Assembly: GCA_938015295.1 (NCBI GenBank)
Contig: CALLQB010000007.1
Location: 37,376-101,375, forward strand
Direction of reading: 5' to 3'
Source: an uncultured Acidimicrobiales bacterium
GTDB lineage: Bacteria; Actinomycetota; Acidimicrobiia; Acidimicrobiales; SHLQ01
DNA: 64,000 bases
The notes beneath the pieces are model-generated. The model saw only the letters and a list, made by a program, of their open reading frames with translations, did not search any database and had not been told where the DNA came from. This document shows positions 8,513 to 16,817 of this stretch, in pieces. The position numbers were made by a program, and so were the translations under genes. Numbering within the stretch: position 1 is the first letter of the stretch; every line of letters begins with the position of its first letter.

Positions 8513-9310
8513 TTAGCGAGCCCGCATTTGGCTGGTTTGACTGGCCGTCGCCAGCAGGGTGCCGTCCTCGGCCCAGAGGTGCACGATTCCTTGGCAAAAG
8601 CCGTTGGTGATCGAAAAGATCTGTACGTCGGCCAGCACCCAGGTAGTCGGCACAAGCTCGACCACTCGGATCGTGTTGTCGAGGCTGGTAAATGAGGTCC
8701 TGGTTGGTTGCGGCCCGATGGCCATATGGGCCCCGAACGGCACGTAGTCGCCCAAAATGCCCAGCACGCCGGCGTCGACGTCGAGTTCGTCGGGAATTTT
8801 GAACCACAACGCAGAGCGTCCGTCGGGCACAGCCGGATCGTTGTCGCGATCGAGGTTTCCTCTGGCAAGGCGCCGTTCGAACCTCGACGAGATCGTCGGA
8901 CGGTCGGACAGAAACGTACTGACCGGGCAATCGTCGGGAGCGGGAACCTCGAGTCGCTCGACCCAGGAGTTATGTAAGGCCGAGTCGCGGTTGCCAAGTG
9001 CGGCCATGACTTCGATCACAGGACGCCCGTCGACATGAGCCAAACAAAACGCCTGCGTGGTGCCCTTGCCTGCCGCCCGAATCGTGACATCCACAGTGAT
9101 TTCTTCGGGTGGTTTCGAATAACTGATGAACTGGCCCGTGGCCCAAACCAGGGGCCGCTCGGCTGCCATTTCGAGGGCGCTAATGGCCGCCCCAAGGGCC
9201 GCCCCGCCAAATATCGAGCCTGCGCCAGAGCAGATCTCGTCCACGACGGGGAGGGTCCAGCTGAGATCAGCCTTGCCGGATGAAAGACCGAGAAATTCGC
9301 CTGAGTGCAC
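8513..9310 (-). CDS. TesB-like acyl-CoA thioesterase (double hotdog)
   Basis: About 265 residues from the GTG at 9310, giving VHSGEFLGLSSGKADLSW, the usual beginning of this family; a longer frame reaches 9355 but would leave only 9 bp to the divergent gene. LFGG-like SIFGGAALGAAISALE and VWATGQFISYSKPPEEITVD form the first hotdog half, and DYVPFGAHMAIG with NTIRVVELVPTTWVLADVQI and FCQGIVHLWAEDGTLLATAS the second. Family members hydrolyse acyl-CoA thioesters to free acid and CoA. The cluster has no obvious operon partner; the next gene is divergent. Chain-length preference cannot be read from the sequence. Confidence 0.8.
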   Translation of the reverse strand: MHSGEFLGLSSGKADLSWTLPVVDEICSGAGSIFGGAALGAAISALEMAAERPLVWATGQFISYSKPPEEITVDVTIRAAGKGTTQAFCLAHVDGRPVIEVMAALGNRDSALHNSWVERLEVPAPDDCPVSTFLSDRPTISSRFERRLARGNLDRDNDPAVPDGRSALWFKIPDELDVDAGVLGILGDYVPFGAHMAIGPQPTRTSFTSLDNTIRVVELVPTTWVLADVQIFSITNGFCQGIVHLWAEDGTLLATASQTSQMRAR

Positions 9311-9364
9311 GCAAATCAGGATAGGTGGATCGAGCCTGTCACACCCCCTCTGCATACTTGAAAC

Positions 9365-9706
9365 ATGAGCACGCAGCGCACCACCGCAACACCATCAGCA
9401 CTTCCCTTCGACCTTTCGGCACCGGTAACCAAACCTCGCCCAAAGAAGTCCACCAAGACCACGGCGACGACGCCAAAGGCCGGGGTCCACACCACTCGTA
9501 ATCTCGAGCAGGTACGCAAGGCGAAGACCGCAAAGCGTTCCTCGCGCCAATCCGCGTCTGCCGCACACAACCAGTGGCGCCTCGACGAACGCACTCGCCA
9601 AACCGGGAAAGCCGGCATTGCCTCAGCGCGGCAGGTTCTGGCCAGTGCACGCCAGCAACGGTTCGCGGAAATGGGCGATATCTCCGCATCGCCCACCGCG
9701 GCCTAG
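9365..9706 (+). CDS. Small basic Ala/Thr/Lys-rich protein, unknown
   Basis: 113 residues, strongly basic and poor in hydrophobic residues (KPRPKKSTKTTATTPKAG, then VRKAKTAKRSSRQSASAA). The sequence looks disordered over residues 1-65, with a possible helix at the end (GKAGIASARQVLASARQQRF). No signal peptide or membrane segment. Composition is like small nucleic-acid-binding proteins, but I recognise no family. It starts divergently from the thioesterase and precedes a nuclease lipoprotein. Frames on the other strand cover the same bases, so the call rests on composition and position. Confidence 0.5.
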   Translation: MSTQRTTATPSALPFDLSAPVTKPRPKKSTKTTATTPKAGVHTTRNLEQVRKAKTAKRSSRQSASAAHNQWRLDERTRQTGKAGIASARQVLASARQQRFAEMGDISASPTAA

Positions 9707-9763
9707 GCTCACTACTGCGCCACTCCCCTTCCCCCTCATTCCTGCTTGCTGCTCCGGGGTTTT

Positions 9764-10336
9764 GTGGCTTCTTCACGCTTTGTTTCGTCTTTCGCGCCGA
9801 CATCTTTCTGGCTTGTGCTTGTACTCGTACTTGTCTCCTGCACCCCAGAATCAGCGCAAACATCGCCCGATTTCGCTAGTGCGGGGTTCCGGCCCGGCTT
9901 CGCGCCCAACGCCGAGGTGATTGCGACGGTCGATGGCGACACCGTTCGGCTGCGTTTTGCGTCGGGCGACGAGGTTGTACGGCTTCTCGGCGTCGACACA
10001 CCCGAAACCGTCGACCCGAACCGGGCGGCCCAGTGTTACGGAGCAGAGGCGTCTGCTTTTGTCGCCGAGCTGCTCCCGCCCGGCACCCAGGTGCTCGTCA
10101 CTCGCGACCTGCAGGCTCGCGACAAGTTTGGGCGCCTCTTGGGTTACATCTACCGGGCCGCCGACGGCACGTTCGTCAACATCGAACTGTTGCGCCAGGG
10201 GTACGCCGATACGTTGTCGATCGAACCGAACACAACCTTTCGTAGTCAGTTCGCTCAAGCAAAACGGCAGGCCGCTGCAACGCGGAGCGGACTGTGGGGA
10301 ATCTGTGACGGCCCCGACCAACCACTCGACCGCTGA
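9764..10336 (+). CDS. Thermonuclease (SNase-like) lipoprotein
   Basis: About 190 residues. GTG at 9764 (preceded by cgggg) is chosen over an upstream TTG at 9746. A hydrophobic signal with lipobox LVSC puts the lipidated Cys near residue 26. The SNase fold is complete: ATVDGDTVRL (first Asp), VRLLGVDTPET (the Arg, Asp, Thr and Glu of the active site) and DKFGRLLGYIY (second Arg). Such enzymes cut DNA and RNA in a calcium-dependent way. Being anchored outside the membrane, a role in nutrient or extracellular-DNA breakdown is plausible. The next gene starts 19 bp downstream. A related lipoprotein is at 54621-55487. Confidence 0.88.
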   Translation: MASSRFVSSFAPTSFWLVLVLVLVSCTPESAQTSPDFASAGFRPGFAPNAEVIATVDGDTVRLRFASGDEVVRLLGVDTPETVDPNRAAQCYGAEASAFVAELLPPGTQVLVTRDLQARDKFGRLLGYIYRAADGTFVNIELLRQGYADTLSIEPNTTFRSQFAQAKRQAAATRSGLWGICDGPDQPLDR

Positions 10337-10355
10337 CACTGGGTACCTTTGCAGT

Positions 10356-11186
10356 GTGAGCGAACTTTCCGAACGCCTCGGATTCTCGGCGAATACACGT
10401 CTTGTTCTGTTAAGCGCTGATCTGCTTGGTAGCAGCCATGCGTCGACCGAGGGCGCCTATGCCGCCGTTCGCTCTGGGCTCGCCACCGGCGCCACCTTGT
10501 CGATTCCTGGCCCATGGTCGCGTTATGCCGCCTCGCAATACCGCGGCGAAGACGTTGGAGTTCTCCTCACCCTCAATGCCGAACTCGATACGTTGCGATG
10601 GGGCCCCATCACCCATGCCCCATCCCTGCTCGACGGCGAGGGCGGGTTCCCGCGAACCCTTGAAGACCTTTGGGATCACGCCGACCTCGAGGAGGTTCGC
10701 CGAGAATGTCGAGCGCAGGTCGAGCGAGCAATCCTGTGGGGATTTCGTCTGACCCACCTGGCGACGCTTCGCAGCGCTTTGCAACAGCGGCCCGAGTTCT
10801 TCGACATTCTTCTCGATCTCGGATGTGAGTATCGCCTGCCGATCAGGCTGCACGGCGTCGAACGAGAAGCCGAGGTCGGTTTTCCGTTTCGTCAGCTCGC
10901 TGTCGAAGAAGGCGTCGTGATTCCCGACCGGGTCATCCACGCTTCAGGGGTAGCTCGCACCGATTTCGAAAAGCTTCTTAGCGGCCTCGAACCCGGCATC
11001 ACCGAGATCATCTTCGAACCAGCGACCGACTCGGCCGAGCTGCGAGCAGCCGATCCACGCTGGTCTTCGAGAGTGAGCGATCTCGATCTTCTGGTGGGCG
11101 ACTCTGGCATCGCTGCCACCATCGAGCGGGCGCTCATCGAGCCGGTGTCCTACAAATCCCTCTGCATGCTTCAGCGCAGAAGCTAA
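10356..11186 (+). CDS. YdjC/ChbG-fold protein lacking the usual metal ligands
   Basis: 276 residues from the GTG at 10356. The overall pattern matches YdjC/ChbG carbohydrate deacetylases: a first strand with SADLLGSS, a VGxxLTL strand, GFRLTHLATLRSAL, FFDILLDLGCEYRLPIR, and ITEIIFEPATDSAEL near the end. The usual catalytic and metal residues have been replaced. ADDFG has become ADLLG (Leu23), the His of GxHLTL is Leu70, THxDSH has become THLATL (Ala136, Leu138), and the late HPG is EPA (Glu221). It therefore looks like a pseudoenzyme or a repurposed member. It follows the nuclease lipoprotein by 19 bp and is convergent with the SCP2 gene. Confidence 0.7.
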   Translation: MSELSERLGFSANTRLVLLSADLLGSSHASTEGAYAAVRSGLATGATLSIPGPWSRYAASQYRGEDVGVLLTLNAELDTLRWGPITHAPSLLDGEGGFPRTLEDLWDHADLEEVRRECRAQVERAILWGFRLTHLATLRSALQQRPEFFDILLDLGCEYRLPIRLHGVEREAEVGFPFRQLAVEEGVVIPDRVIHASGVARTDFEKLLSGLEPGITEIIFEPATDSAELRAADPRWSSRVSDLDLLVGDSGIAATIERALIEPVSYKSLCMLQRRS

Positions 11187-11194
11187 CGCCTTCG

Positions 11195-11596
11195 TTAGGT
11201 TTCGGTAAAGGCGGTGTCGGCGTACACGGCGGCCTGAAAGGCTCGATATTCGTCGCTTCGTAGCACGTCGCCCCACTCGTAGAGCCACGTTGGGTAGTCG
11301 CCTTCGACCTTGATGCGACCTTGCATAAACGCCGCTTCGGCACTCAGCTCACCCGACAGCATCTTGACGTCGTAGGGGTATTTCCAGGTGACAGTGAGGG
11401 TGGCCTCTTTGTGTTTCCCTAGCGACGCTTCGGCGACCCGACCATCGACGACCACGTCGTACCAACGGACGTTACCGTTGGGTGTTTTCTCGACCACATA
11501 CTGTGTGATGAGGTTGAGCCCGTCGCGGGCTGGGAGTTCTGCACCGGCCTCAACGTACCGGGCCATCCACTCGTCGGTGAGGTACTCGACGCTCAC
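11195..11596 (-). CDS. SCP2 sterol-transfer-like domain protein
   Basis: 133 residues, a single SCP2-like domain: an early helix (TDEWMARYVEAGAELP), the strand pair QYVVEKTPNGNVRWYDVVVD and EATLTVTWKYPYDVKMLSGE, then AAFMQGRIKVEGDYPTWLYE, the typical M-x-G-x-I-K-V-x-G-D turn. These small domains bind lipids or acyl-CoA in a hydrophobic tunnel. The GTG start overlaps the Mca stop by one base (TAGTG), so it is translated with Mca. Ligand unknown; a mycothiol connection is only suggested by the neighbour. Confidence 0.8.
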   Translation of the reverse strand: MSVEYLTDEWMARYVEAGAELPARDGLNLITQYVVEKTPNGNVRWYDVVVDGRVAEASLGKHKEATLTVTWKYPYDVKMLSGELSAEAAFMQGRIKVEGDYPTWLYEWGDVLRSDEYRAFQAAVYADTAFTET

Positions 11597-12498
11597 TAGA
11601 GAGAAACTGTCTGGGCAAGATGTTCACGGACGCCGGCAAAGAGATCATCCTCTGGCGTGTCGACTGGCACCAACGATCGGCCCAGGATGTAGTCGTCGAA
11701 GGGATATGCGGCGCGAGCGGCGTCGTCGGGAAGACCGAACCAGAACGGCGAGGCAGGGTCAACCTGGGTGCCGTGGGCAAGTAGTGCTTTGCTCCGCACG
11801 TCAAAATGGGCGCCGATGTCGACCTTGGTGGTGATGCGATCGTCCTGACTTGGCCGTTTGAACCACTCCTCGGTGTACGGCGATTCAAGCTCGAGTTCCT
11901 GATACTTCGCGTGCATCGCCTCAAGACGCGCACGCGACCAGGTGGTGTAGTACATCTTGAGCACGGTCCAGGGCTCGCCGAGGTGCGGTTTATACGACGA
12001 GTCGGCGCTCAACTCGAAGGCCGGAATACTGATGTCGTGCACCCGCAGATGATCGGGGTGACGATAGCCCTGCTGATCGTCGCTATAGGTGACCAGCACG
12101 TGCGGGCGGTGCAGACGAATGAGCCGAACAAACCGGTCGACGGCATCGTCAACCGGCGCCTGCCAGAAACACTCGGGATGCTGGTTGGCCTCGGAATCTT
12201 CCATCCCCGAGTCGCGGTATCCGAGCATTTCGACGGTGTCATACCCAATGATCTCGGCCGCATTGGCCAACTCTTGGCGCCGCACAGCCTGCATGTTGTT
12301 GCGCACGTCGTCGGTGTCGAGCGCCGGATTAAGAATGTCGCCTTCTTCGCCGCCGGTTGCACACACCAGCACCGTGCCAGCACCGCCTGCTTTGTACAGC
12401 GCTATCGAACCGGCGCCCTTGCTCGACTCGTCGTCGGGATGTGCGTGGATACTGAGAATTCGAAGCCCGGCGTATGCGCCGTCAGATGAAGAAGCCAT
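11596..12498 (-). CDS. mca: Mycothiol S-conjugate amidase (PIG-L/LmbE family)
   Basis: 300 residues. IHAHPDDESSKGA (residues 17-29, His20 and Asp23 as zinc ligands) and YRHPDHLRVHD (145-155) are the two metal motifs of the PIG-L family. The flanking sequence (CATGGEEGDILNPALDT, MLGYRDSGMEDS, FWQAPVDDAVDRFVRLIR) is of the Mca/MshB type, and the length fits Mca. Mca splits mycothiol conjugates into glucosaminyl-inositol and a mercapturic acid that is exported, a detoxification step. It is the third gene of a minus-strand run mgtE, phoU-trkA_C, mca, scp2 with 18 bp to the gene before it. MshB is the main alternative, but the acidic/aromatic motif around residues 100-115 favours Mca. Confidence 0.85.
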   Translation of the reverse strand: MASSSDGAYAGLRILSIHAHPDDESSKGAGSIALYKAGGAGTVLVCATGGEEGDILNPALDTDDVRNNMQAVRRQELANAAEIIGYDTVEMLGYRDSGMEDSEANQHPECFWQAPVDDAVDRFVRLIRLHRPHVLVTYSDDQQGYRHPDHLRVHDISIPAFELSADSSYKPHLGEPWTVLKMYYTTWSRARLEAMHAKYQELELESPYTEEWFKRPSQDDRITTKVDIGAHFDVRSKALLAHGTQVDPASPFWFGLPDDAARAAYPFDDYILGRSLVPVDTPEDDLFAGVREHLAQTVSL

Positions 12499-12516
12499 GA
12501 GACAAACGAATGTAGA

Positions 12517-13746
12517 TCAGCGGGAGCCTGTTGGGACGAGTTCGCGCTCGCCGGTTTCTTCATCGTCGATAAGTTCCCAACCACATCGGCGGGCAAGAAG
12601 GACCCGTCCTTCGTCGGGCCCGACGGTGATGAGCTCATCTGTGGGGCGCAGAATTACCTGGCCGCCCGGCCGGTACAAGAACCCTCCGCCCCGACGGATT
12701 GCCAAAACGTCGAAGCCCGGCTCGATATCGAGTTGCAATTCGGCCAACGATCGGCCGTCGCACGAACTGTCAGCGGCCACCGGAACCTTCATCACCACTT
12801 CATCGGATTCGCCAAGCGCTAAGCCAAGAATCGGATGCATCTCGGATTGGTCCTCGATAAGCGCCACCATCTGGCGGGCTTGATCGCCTATGTCTTCGGC
12901 AGCTTCAGCAAGATGAAGCAACCCACGCAGCGGTCCAGGATCGACGTTGTCGGCCGCGGCACGGAGCACCCACAACTCGAGACGGTCCTTCATTTCATCG
13001 AGACGGTCTTCGAGGTGTTTCACCTCAGCGACAAGACCGATATCGGAAAGCACGATTGCTGAGTACGCCAGACCAACAGCAACTTCGGACAGGTTCTTCA
13101 TTTCAACAAGAACGTCAACTGCACGATCGAGGTCGGTGACCACGGTTTCTTCTTCGTGTTTGGGCGGTTCCCAGACTGGGGCCGCCGCCAACTGACGAAG
13201 CCGACCGATGCCGGCCGGTGATCCGCGAAGGAACAACACATCGCCCGGAACAGTCACATGGTCGCCAGACAGGGCGGTGATCCAGTGCCGGTCGCGACGC
13301 ACCGCCATCACACGCATGCCGGCAGCCACCGGCAGTTCGAGTGCTGCAAGCGGCCGGTGGGCCATATGTGAACCATCGCTGACCAGCACGCGGTGCGAAA
13401 CTTCTTCGGCTGCGGCTAGATCGGCAAGGAGTTGGATCGGAATGCCAAGTTTGTGGGTGACAACCCGTCCGATGTTGACGGCGTCGTTGCCGATCCGCTC
13501 GATTGCAGAAATCACCTGAAGCACCGACGACATCGCCGTAGCTTCTTTCGGGCTCCGCCCAGCCAGTACGCACATCGTGCGCATGTCAGAAACGAGATCG
13601 GTCATCTTCGCTTCGAGTTCGATGACCTCTTCGGCCATGTCGGGATCGCTGAAGTAGACCGCAGCGTAGGCAAGATCGACCATGAGTTCTGAGGTGTCTT
13701 TCGCCTCAGCCAACATGGTCCGGAGATTTCGAGGTTTATCGTCCAT
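12517..13746 (-). CDS. Double PhoU/TrkA_C (RCK_C) domain regulator of ion transport
   Basis: 409 residues made of two similar halves. Each half has a PhoU-like helical bundle (residues about 10-110 and 205-305; compare SELMVDLAYAAVYFSDPDM with SEVAVGLAYSAIVLSDIGL) followed by a TrkA_C/RCK_C ligand domain (about 120-185 and 320-395; compare RPLAALELPVAAGMRVMAVR with RSLAELQLDIEPGFDVLAIR). No membrane segment. RCK_C domains sense ions or nucleotides and gate channels or transporters. It lies 30 bp after the MgtE/SLC41-like transporter gene, so it is most likely its cytoplasmic regulatory subunit, standing in for the CBS domain that this transporter lacks. Confidence 0.85.
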   Translation of the reverse strand: MDDKPRNLRTMLAEAKDTSELMVDLAYAAVYFSDPDMAEEVIELEAKMTDLVSDMRTMCVLAGRSPKEATAMSSVLQVISAIERIGNDAVNIGRVVTHKLGIPIQLLADLAAAEEVSHRVLVSDGSHMAHRPLAALELPVAAGMRVMAVRRDRHWITALSGDHVTVPGDVLFLRGSPAGIGRLRQLAAAPVWEPPKHEEETVVTDLDRAVDVLVEMKNLSEVAVGLAYSAIVLSDIGLVAEVKHLEDRLDEMKDRLELWVLRAAADNVDPGPLRGLLHLAEAAEDIGDQARQMVALIEDQSEMHPILGLALGESDEVVMKVPVAADSSCDGRSLAELQLDIEPGFDVLAIRRGGGFLYRPGGQVILRPTDELITVGPDEGRVLLARRCGWELIDDEETGERELVPTGSR

Positions 13747-13776
13747 AGCTCTTTCGCTCTATTTTCACGACTGTAG

Positions 13777-15006
13777 TCACACGCCAACCAACACGATGGC
13801 GAGAATAAGGGTGAACGCACCGACAAAGTCGAGCGTCGAGGTCACGATGGGCATGCCGTAGGTGTCGGGATCGAAACCCATTCGCACTGCTGCCAGCGTC
13901 CCGTAGTAGGCCACCGCAACCAAAAACAACGTTGCGAACGTGCCGCCCATTACCGCGATACTGATCATCGCGAGGAAGCCGGGGCTCGAGAAGCCAAAGA
14001 TGTCGGCGGCCCCCTGGGCGAGTATCGCGGTGAAGGCAAAAACCGGAATCGAGAGCAGAAAGATGGTGCGAATATCGCCGCGCGCGGCCTTTGCCGGGAC
14101 CCGGGTGGGGTTGATCACGCCAAGGTGAAACTTGGTAGCTAGTCGGCTCGACAAAATACCACCCAACGAGCCGGCGGCTCCGAAGTAGCTGGGTAGCAAA
14201 ATCAGCAGGCTTTCGTGTTCGGCGAATTGATCGAGTCGTTTCTCGACGGTGATCCCGGCGATCAGATCGAGCAGCACCGCCACGCTGAGCACGGGGAACG
14301 ATTCGATGGCGATCCGCCGCAGTAACGGCAGCGCGGTGCGGAACATTGCGACGGCCGCTGCGAGACCGGCAAGACTCATCACAACAGCCAATGCCGAAGT
14401 CAGTTGCCCGCGTCGCGCCAACCATGCAGCAACAAGCAGCGCCGGCAGCGTGGCGACATCGCCAACCCCGGTAACGAGCGGCGCGGTCACATTGTCGAGG
14501 TTCCATCCAAATCGCACCGATCCGGCGGTGAGCACCAAAGTGATAGCAAGCACCACAAAGCTCGCGAGCATGCCGCCAGCTACCGAGACAACAATGAAGT
14601 CGTCGATACCCATCGTCGGCGAAACGCTAAACACCACGGCGACAAATTTGGCTAGCACTGCCGAGACCACCGACAGGCCCAGCGAAAGACCAATTGCGCC
14701 CACAATGTTCTGCCCCACCAGGGTGTCGAGGCGGCGGCTCAACGTAAACGTACCCATGGTGATCGCGGTGCCGAGGCGACTACCAAGGGCGCCGAACACG
14801 TTGCCTCGCAGAGCGATTGCCGCGGGCACCATCAGGAGCAGTCCGGGGAGATCCTCGAGCGTGTCAGTTGCTGATGCGAGAAAAAGGCCGCCCAAACTCA
14901 TCGCCACCGTCGACAACACAAGCGCGACCAAGCTCTGACGGACACCCGTTGAGTCGGGGCCGAGAAGCGCGCGCAGACGCGCCATCGCTTTGTTGAGCAA
15001 CGACAT
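13777..15006 (-). CDS. MgtE/SLC41-like divalent cation transporter with two MgtE repeats and no CBS domain
   Basis: 409 residues, about ten membrane spans, two inverted MgtE-type units in one chain as in eukaryotic SLC41. Unit 1 has ALRGNVFGALGSRLGTA and TAPLVTGVGDVATLPALL (Asp183); unit 2 has FGAAGSLGGILSSRLAT and GMPIVTSTLDFVGAFTL (Asp393). These acidic residues line the magnesium path in MgtE. The bacterial N-terminal and CBS sensory domains are missing. The first gene of the operon, it is followed after 30 bp by the PhoU/TrkA_C protein, probably its regulator. Substrate is likely Mg2+ but could be another divalent cation. Confidence 0.85.
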   Translation of the reverse strand: MSLLNKAMARLRALLGPDSTGVRQSLVALVLSTVAMSLGGLFLASATDTLEDLPGLLLMVPAAIALRGNVFGALGSRLGTAITMGTFTLSRRLDTLVGQNIVGAIGLSLGLSVVSAVLAKFVAVVFSVSPTMGIDDFIVVSVAGGMLASFVVLAITLVLTAGSVRFGWNLDNVTAPLVTGVGDVATLPALLVAAWLARRGQLTSALAVVMSLAGLAAAVAMFRTALPLLRRIAIESFPVLSVAVLLDLIAGITVEKRLDQFAEHESLLILLPSYFGAAGSLGGILSSRLATKFHLGVINPTRVPAKAARGDIRTIFLLSIPVFAFTAILAQGAADIFGFSSPGFLAMISIAVMGGTFATLFLVAVAYYGTLAAVRMGFDPDTYGMPIVTSTLDFVGAFTLILAIVLVGV

Positions 15007-15060
15007 ACCGTGCCAAGTATTGCCGCACTCGGGCCAAGTCCCCCCTAACCTTTACCCACG

Positions 15061-15681
15061 ATGTTTCCCGCTTCCCGAAAACTGTTGTGGCCAGTCCTAC
15101 TAACGCTCATTGTTGTGGTGTCCGCATGCTCCGCGACCACCACAGGACGCGAGCTTGGCGAGGCGCCTATTCAAAGCGCGACGCCCACTCAGACCGACGC
15201 GGAGGTGCAACAACTCATTCCGCTCGCCGAAGAGGGCGAGAACGGCTTCTCACTCAGCAGCCCAGTTTTCGCGCCGGGTGCTGAACTGCCCGAAGCCTTC
15301 ACCTCGGTTGGTGGCGACATTTCTCCTCCGCTCGTCATTTCCGGGACACCGCCCGGCACCGTCGAAATCGCGCTCTTAGTCACCGACGTCGACAACGGCG
15401 ACTTTGTGCATTGGCTTGTAGCCGGAATATCGCCCGACACACTCATGATCGATCAGGGATCGCTACCCCCGGGAGCTATCGCCCACCAGAACGGAGCGGG
15501 CGGCTTCGGATGGTTTGCGCCATCGAAATCGCTCGGCGCCGTGCATCGGTACCGGTTCCAGCTGTTCGCTCTCGCGAATCCACTCGGACTTGATCCAGGT
15601 CACGACCTGTTGGCAACAATCGACACCATCGAACGCAACACCCTCACACGATCGTCGCTTCTAGCCACCATCATCGGATGA
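15061..15681 (+). CDS. YbhB/YbcL-type (PEBP family) lipoprotein
   Basis: 206 residues. The signal peptide ends in the lipobox VSAC (Cys23), followed by a low-complexity linker to residue about 60. The PEBP domain has FSLSSPVFAPGAELPEAFTS, then ISPPLVISGTPPGTVEIALL, VTDVDNGDFVHWLVAGI (the DxD..HW ligand-binding part) and GFGWFAPSKSLGAVHRYRF. The family binds phosphorylated head groups; bacterial members have no assured function. It faces away from mgtE, and its last 21 bp overlap the end of the convergent small membrane protein gene. Confidence 0.85.
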   Translation: MFPASRKLLWPVLLTLIVVVSACSATTTGRELGEAPIQSATPTQTDAEVQQLIPLAEEGENGFSLSSPVFAPGAELPEAFTSVGGDISPPLVISGTPPGTVEIALLVTDVDNGDFVHWLVAGISPDTLMIDQGSLPPGAIAHQNGAGGFGWFAPSKSLGAVHRYRFQLFALANPLGLDPGHDLLATIDTIERNTLTRSSLLATIIG

Positions 15682-16227
15682 CCTGGAACCCTCGTCTCGC
15701 TCGAAACCGATTCTCTTGACGCGCCGGCCGCGCAGAACTTCCCGGCATGGGTTCCACGAGTCATCGCTCCCGAGACGGATCTCCCGCAGCCGGCCGGAGG
15801 CTGTTGCTCTCATGAAGATACGGTCGACTGAGTGCGTTCCGGACTTCTCGCCCTCTGCTCCTATGCTAGCGATCTGTCGATTTGCACCGATATAGAAATA
15901 TTCGTCATCTAGATGCGAACTATCACCGAGTGCAGCAATGAGAACCCCATCCTTCGGGAACCATTGAAATCGGCGAAGATGAGCTCTTCGGGTCATGCCA
16001 AGCCCGAACAGCACAACAAGCCCGACAAGAACGGCAAACACCCAAACACCTGGGTCGCCTTGAGTCCGAAACTGCAACTGAAAGAAAGCTAGCGACCCAA
16101 GCGAAACCACCATTGCAAGGCGTGCACCTCTAGGGCGCCTTAGGTGCCATATCAACCTCATCGATTCGAAGAGAGAAACCGTCTCGACAGTTCCATACCT
16201 CTCCAAACCAGCATGCTGATCATTCAC
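15661..16227 (-). CDS. Small membrane protein with two spans, unknown
   Basis: 188 residues from a GTG at 16227. Two predicted spans (about 36-53, ARLAMVVSLGSLAFFQLQF, and 60-79, GVWVFAVLVGLVVLFGLGMT), then a soluble C-terminal half with strands such as DEYFYIGANRQIASIGAEGE and IFMRATASGRLREIRLGS, a beta-rich pattern resembling bacterial PH-like domains. No motif that gives a function. It sits in a patch that is less GC-rich than its surroundings and looks similar in design to the divergent gene at 16359. Confidence 0.6.
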   Translation of the reverse strand: MNDQHAGLERYGTVETVSLFESMRLIWHLRRPRGARLAMVVSLGSLAFFQLQFRTQGDPGVWVFAVLVGLVVLFGLGMTRRAHLRRFQWFPKDGVLIAALGDSSHLDDEYFYIGANRQIASIGAEGEKSGTHSVDRIFMRATASGRLREIRLGSDDSWNPCREVLRGRRVKRIGFERDEGSRSSDDGG

Positions 16228-16358
16228 GATGAAACCCTAGCGCCTGCGCGATAAGACGGAAGTCGGTCGCCCGACCGACAATGCTAAGGTACCCAGCAGA
16301 TGCCGCCCCGCAGTCTTGAGTGTCGGGTCGAGTCCCACTGGTTTGGGGGGGTAATCGT

Positions 16359-16817
16359 ATGGGCGCGCAAGCTCCACTGATAATTCGTCCGACGAAGTTG
16401 TGGCGTTCGATGCAGTCGGGCCTTTATCTTCTGGCGATGGCCGCTTCCCTTGGTCTCATGAACCAGGGGTCCCCTCGCTTCCTTCTTTGGTGGGTCATGG
16501 GCCTGGTGGTGGCGTTTTCTGGCTGGTGTCTACTTCGGGTTTGGCGAGTAAAGCTGATTCTCGGAACTGGTGGAATGACGATCGAAGACATGTTCAAGTC
16601 CATCTACGTACCACGGGCCGACGTAGCGAGAATCTCCAGTGTTGCAACCCTTTTCGGTCACCGCCACGAGTACTTCGTGGAATATCGGGACGGGACACTT
16701 CGCCGTGTTTCTTGGATGTTTTCGTTCTTCTCGCCCAGCTTTGAAAAACAGATGAGCTTGAACGAAATAAACTCGTGGGCAGGGCGGGCGTCAGCGTTCG
16801 ATATAGCGGTCGAGTAA
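16359..16817 (+). CDS. Small membrane protein with PH-like C-terminal half, unknown
   Basis: 152 residues from the ATG at 16359, which has a run of G residues just upstream; an in-frame GTG at 16320 is less likely. Two spans (about 17-35 and 41-60), then VKLILGTGGMTIEDMFKSIY, RADVARISSVATLFGHRHEY and FVEYRDGTLRRVSWMF, the strand order of bacterial PH-like membrane proteins. The last 27 bp overlap the end of the convergent Rieske gene. One line of this gene (16381-16440) has 32 of 60 G+C, lower than neighbouring genes. I can assign no function. Confidence 0.6.
   Translation: MGAQAPLIIRPTKLWRSMQSGLYLLAMAASLGLMNQGSPRFLLWWVMGLVVAFSGWCLLRVWRVKLILGTGGMTIEDMFKSIYVPRADVARISSVATLFGHRHEYFVEYRDGTLRRVSWMFSFFSPSFEKQMSLNEINSWAGRASAFDIAVE

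Noticed and set aside
9921..10355. Continuation of the YdjC-like frame upstream into the nuclease gene
   Set aside because: The upstream part is a shadow of the SNase gene in another frame; the real start is the GTG at 10356 after the nuclease stop.
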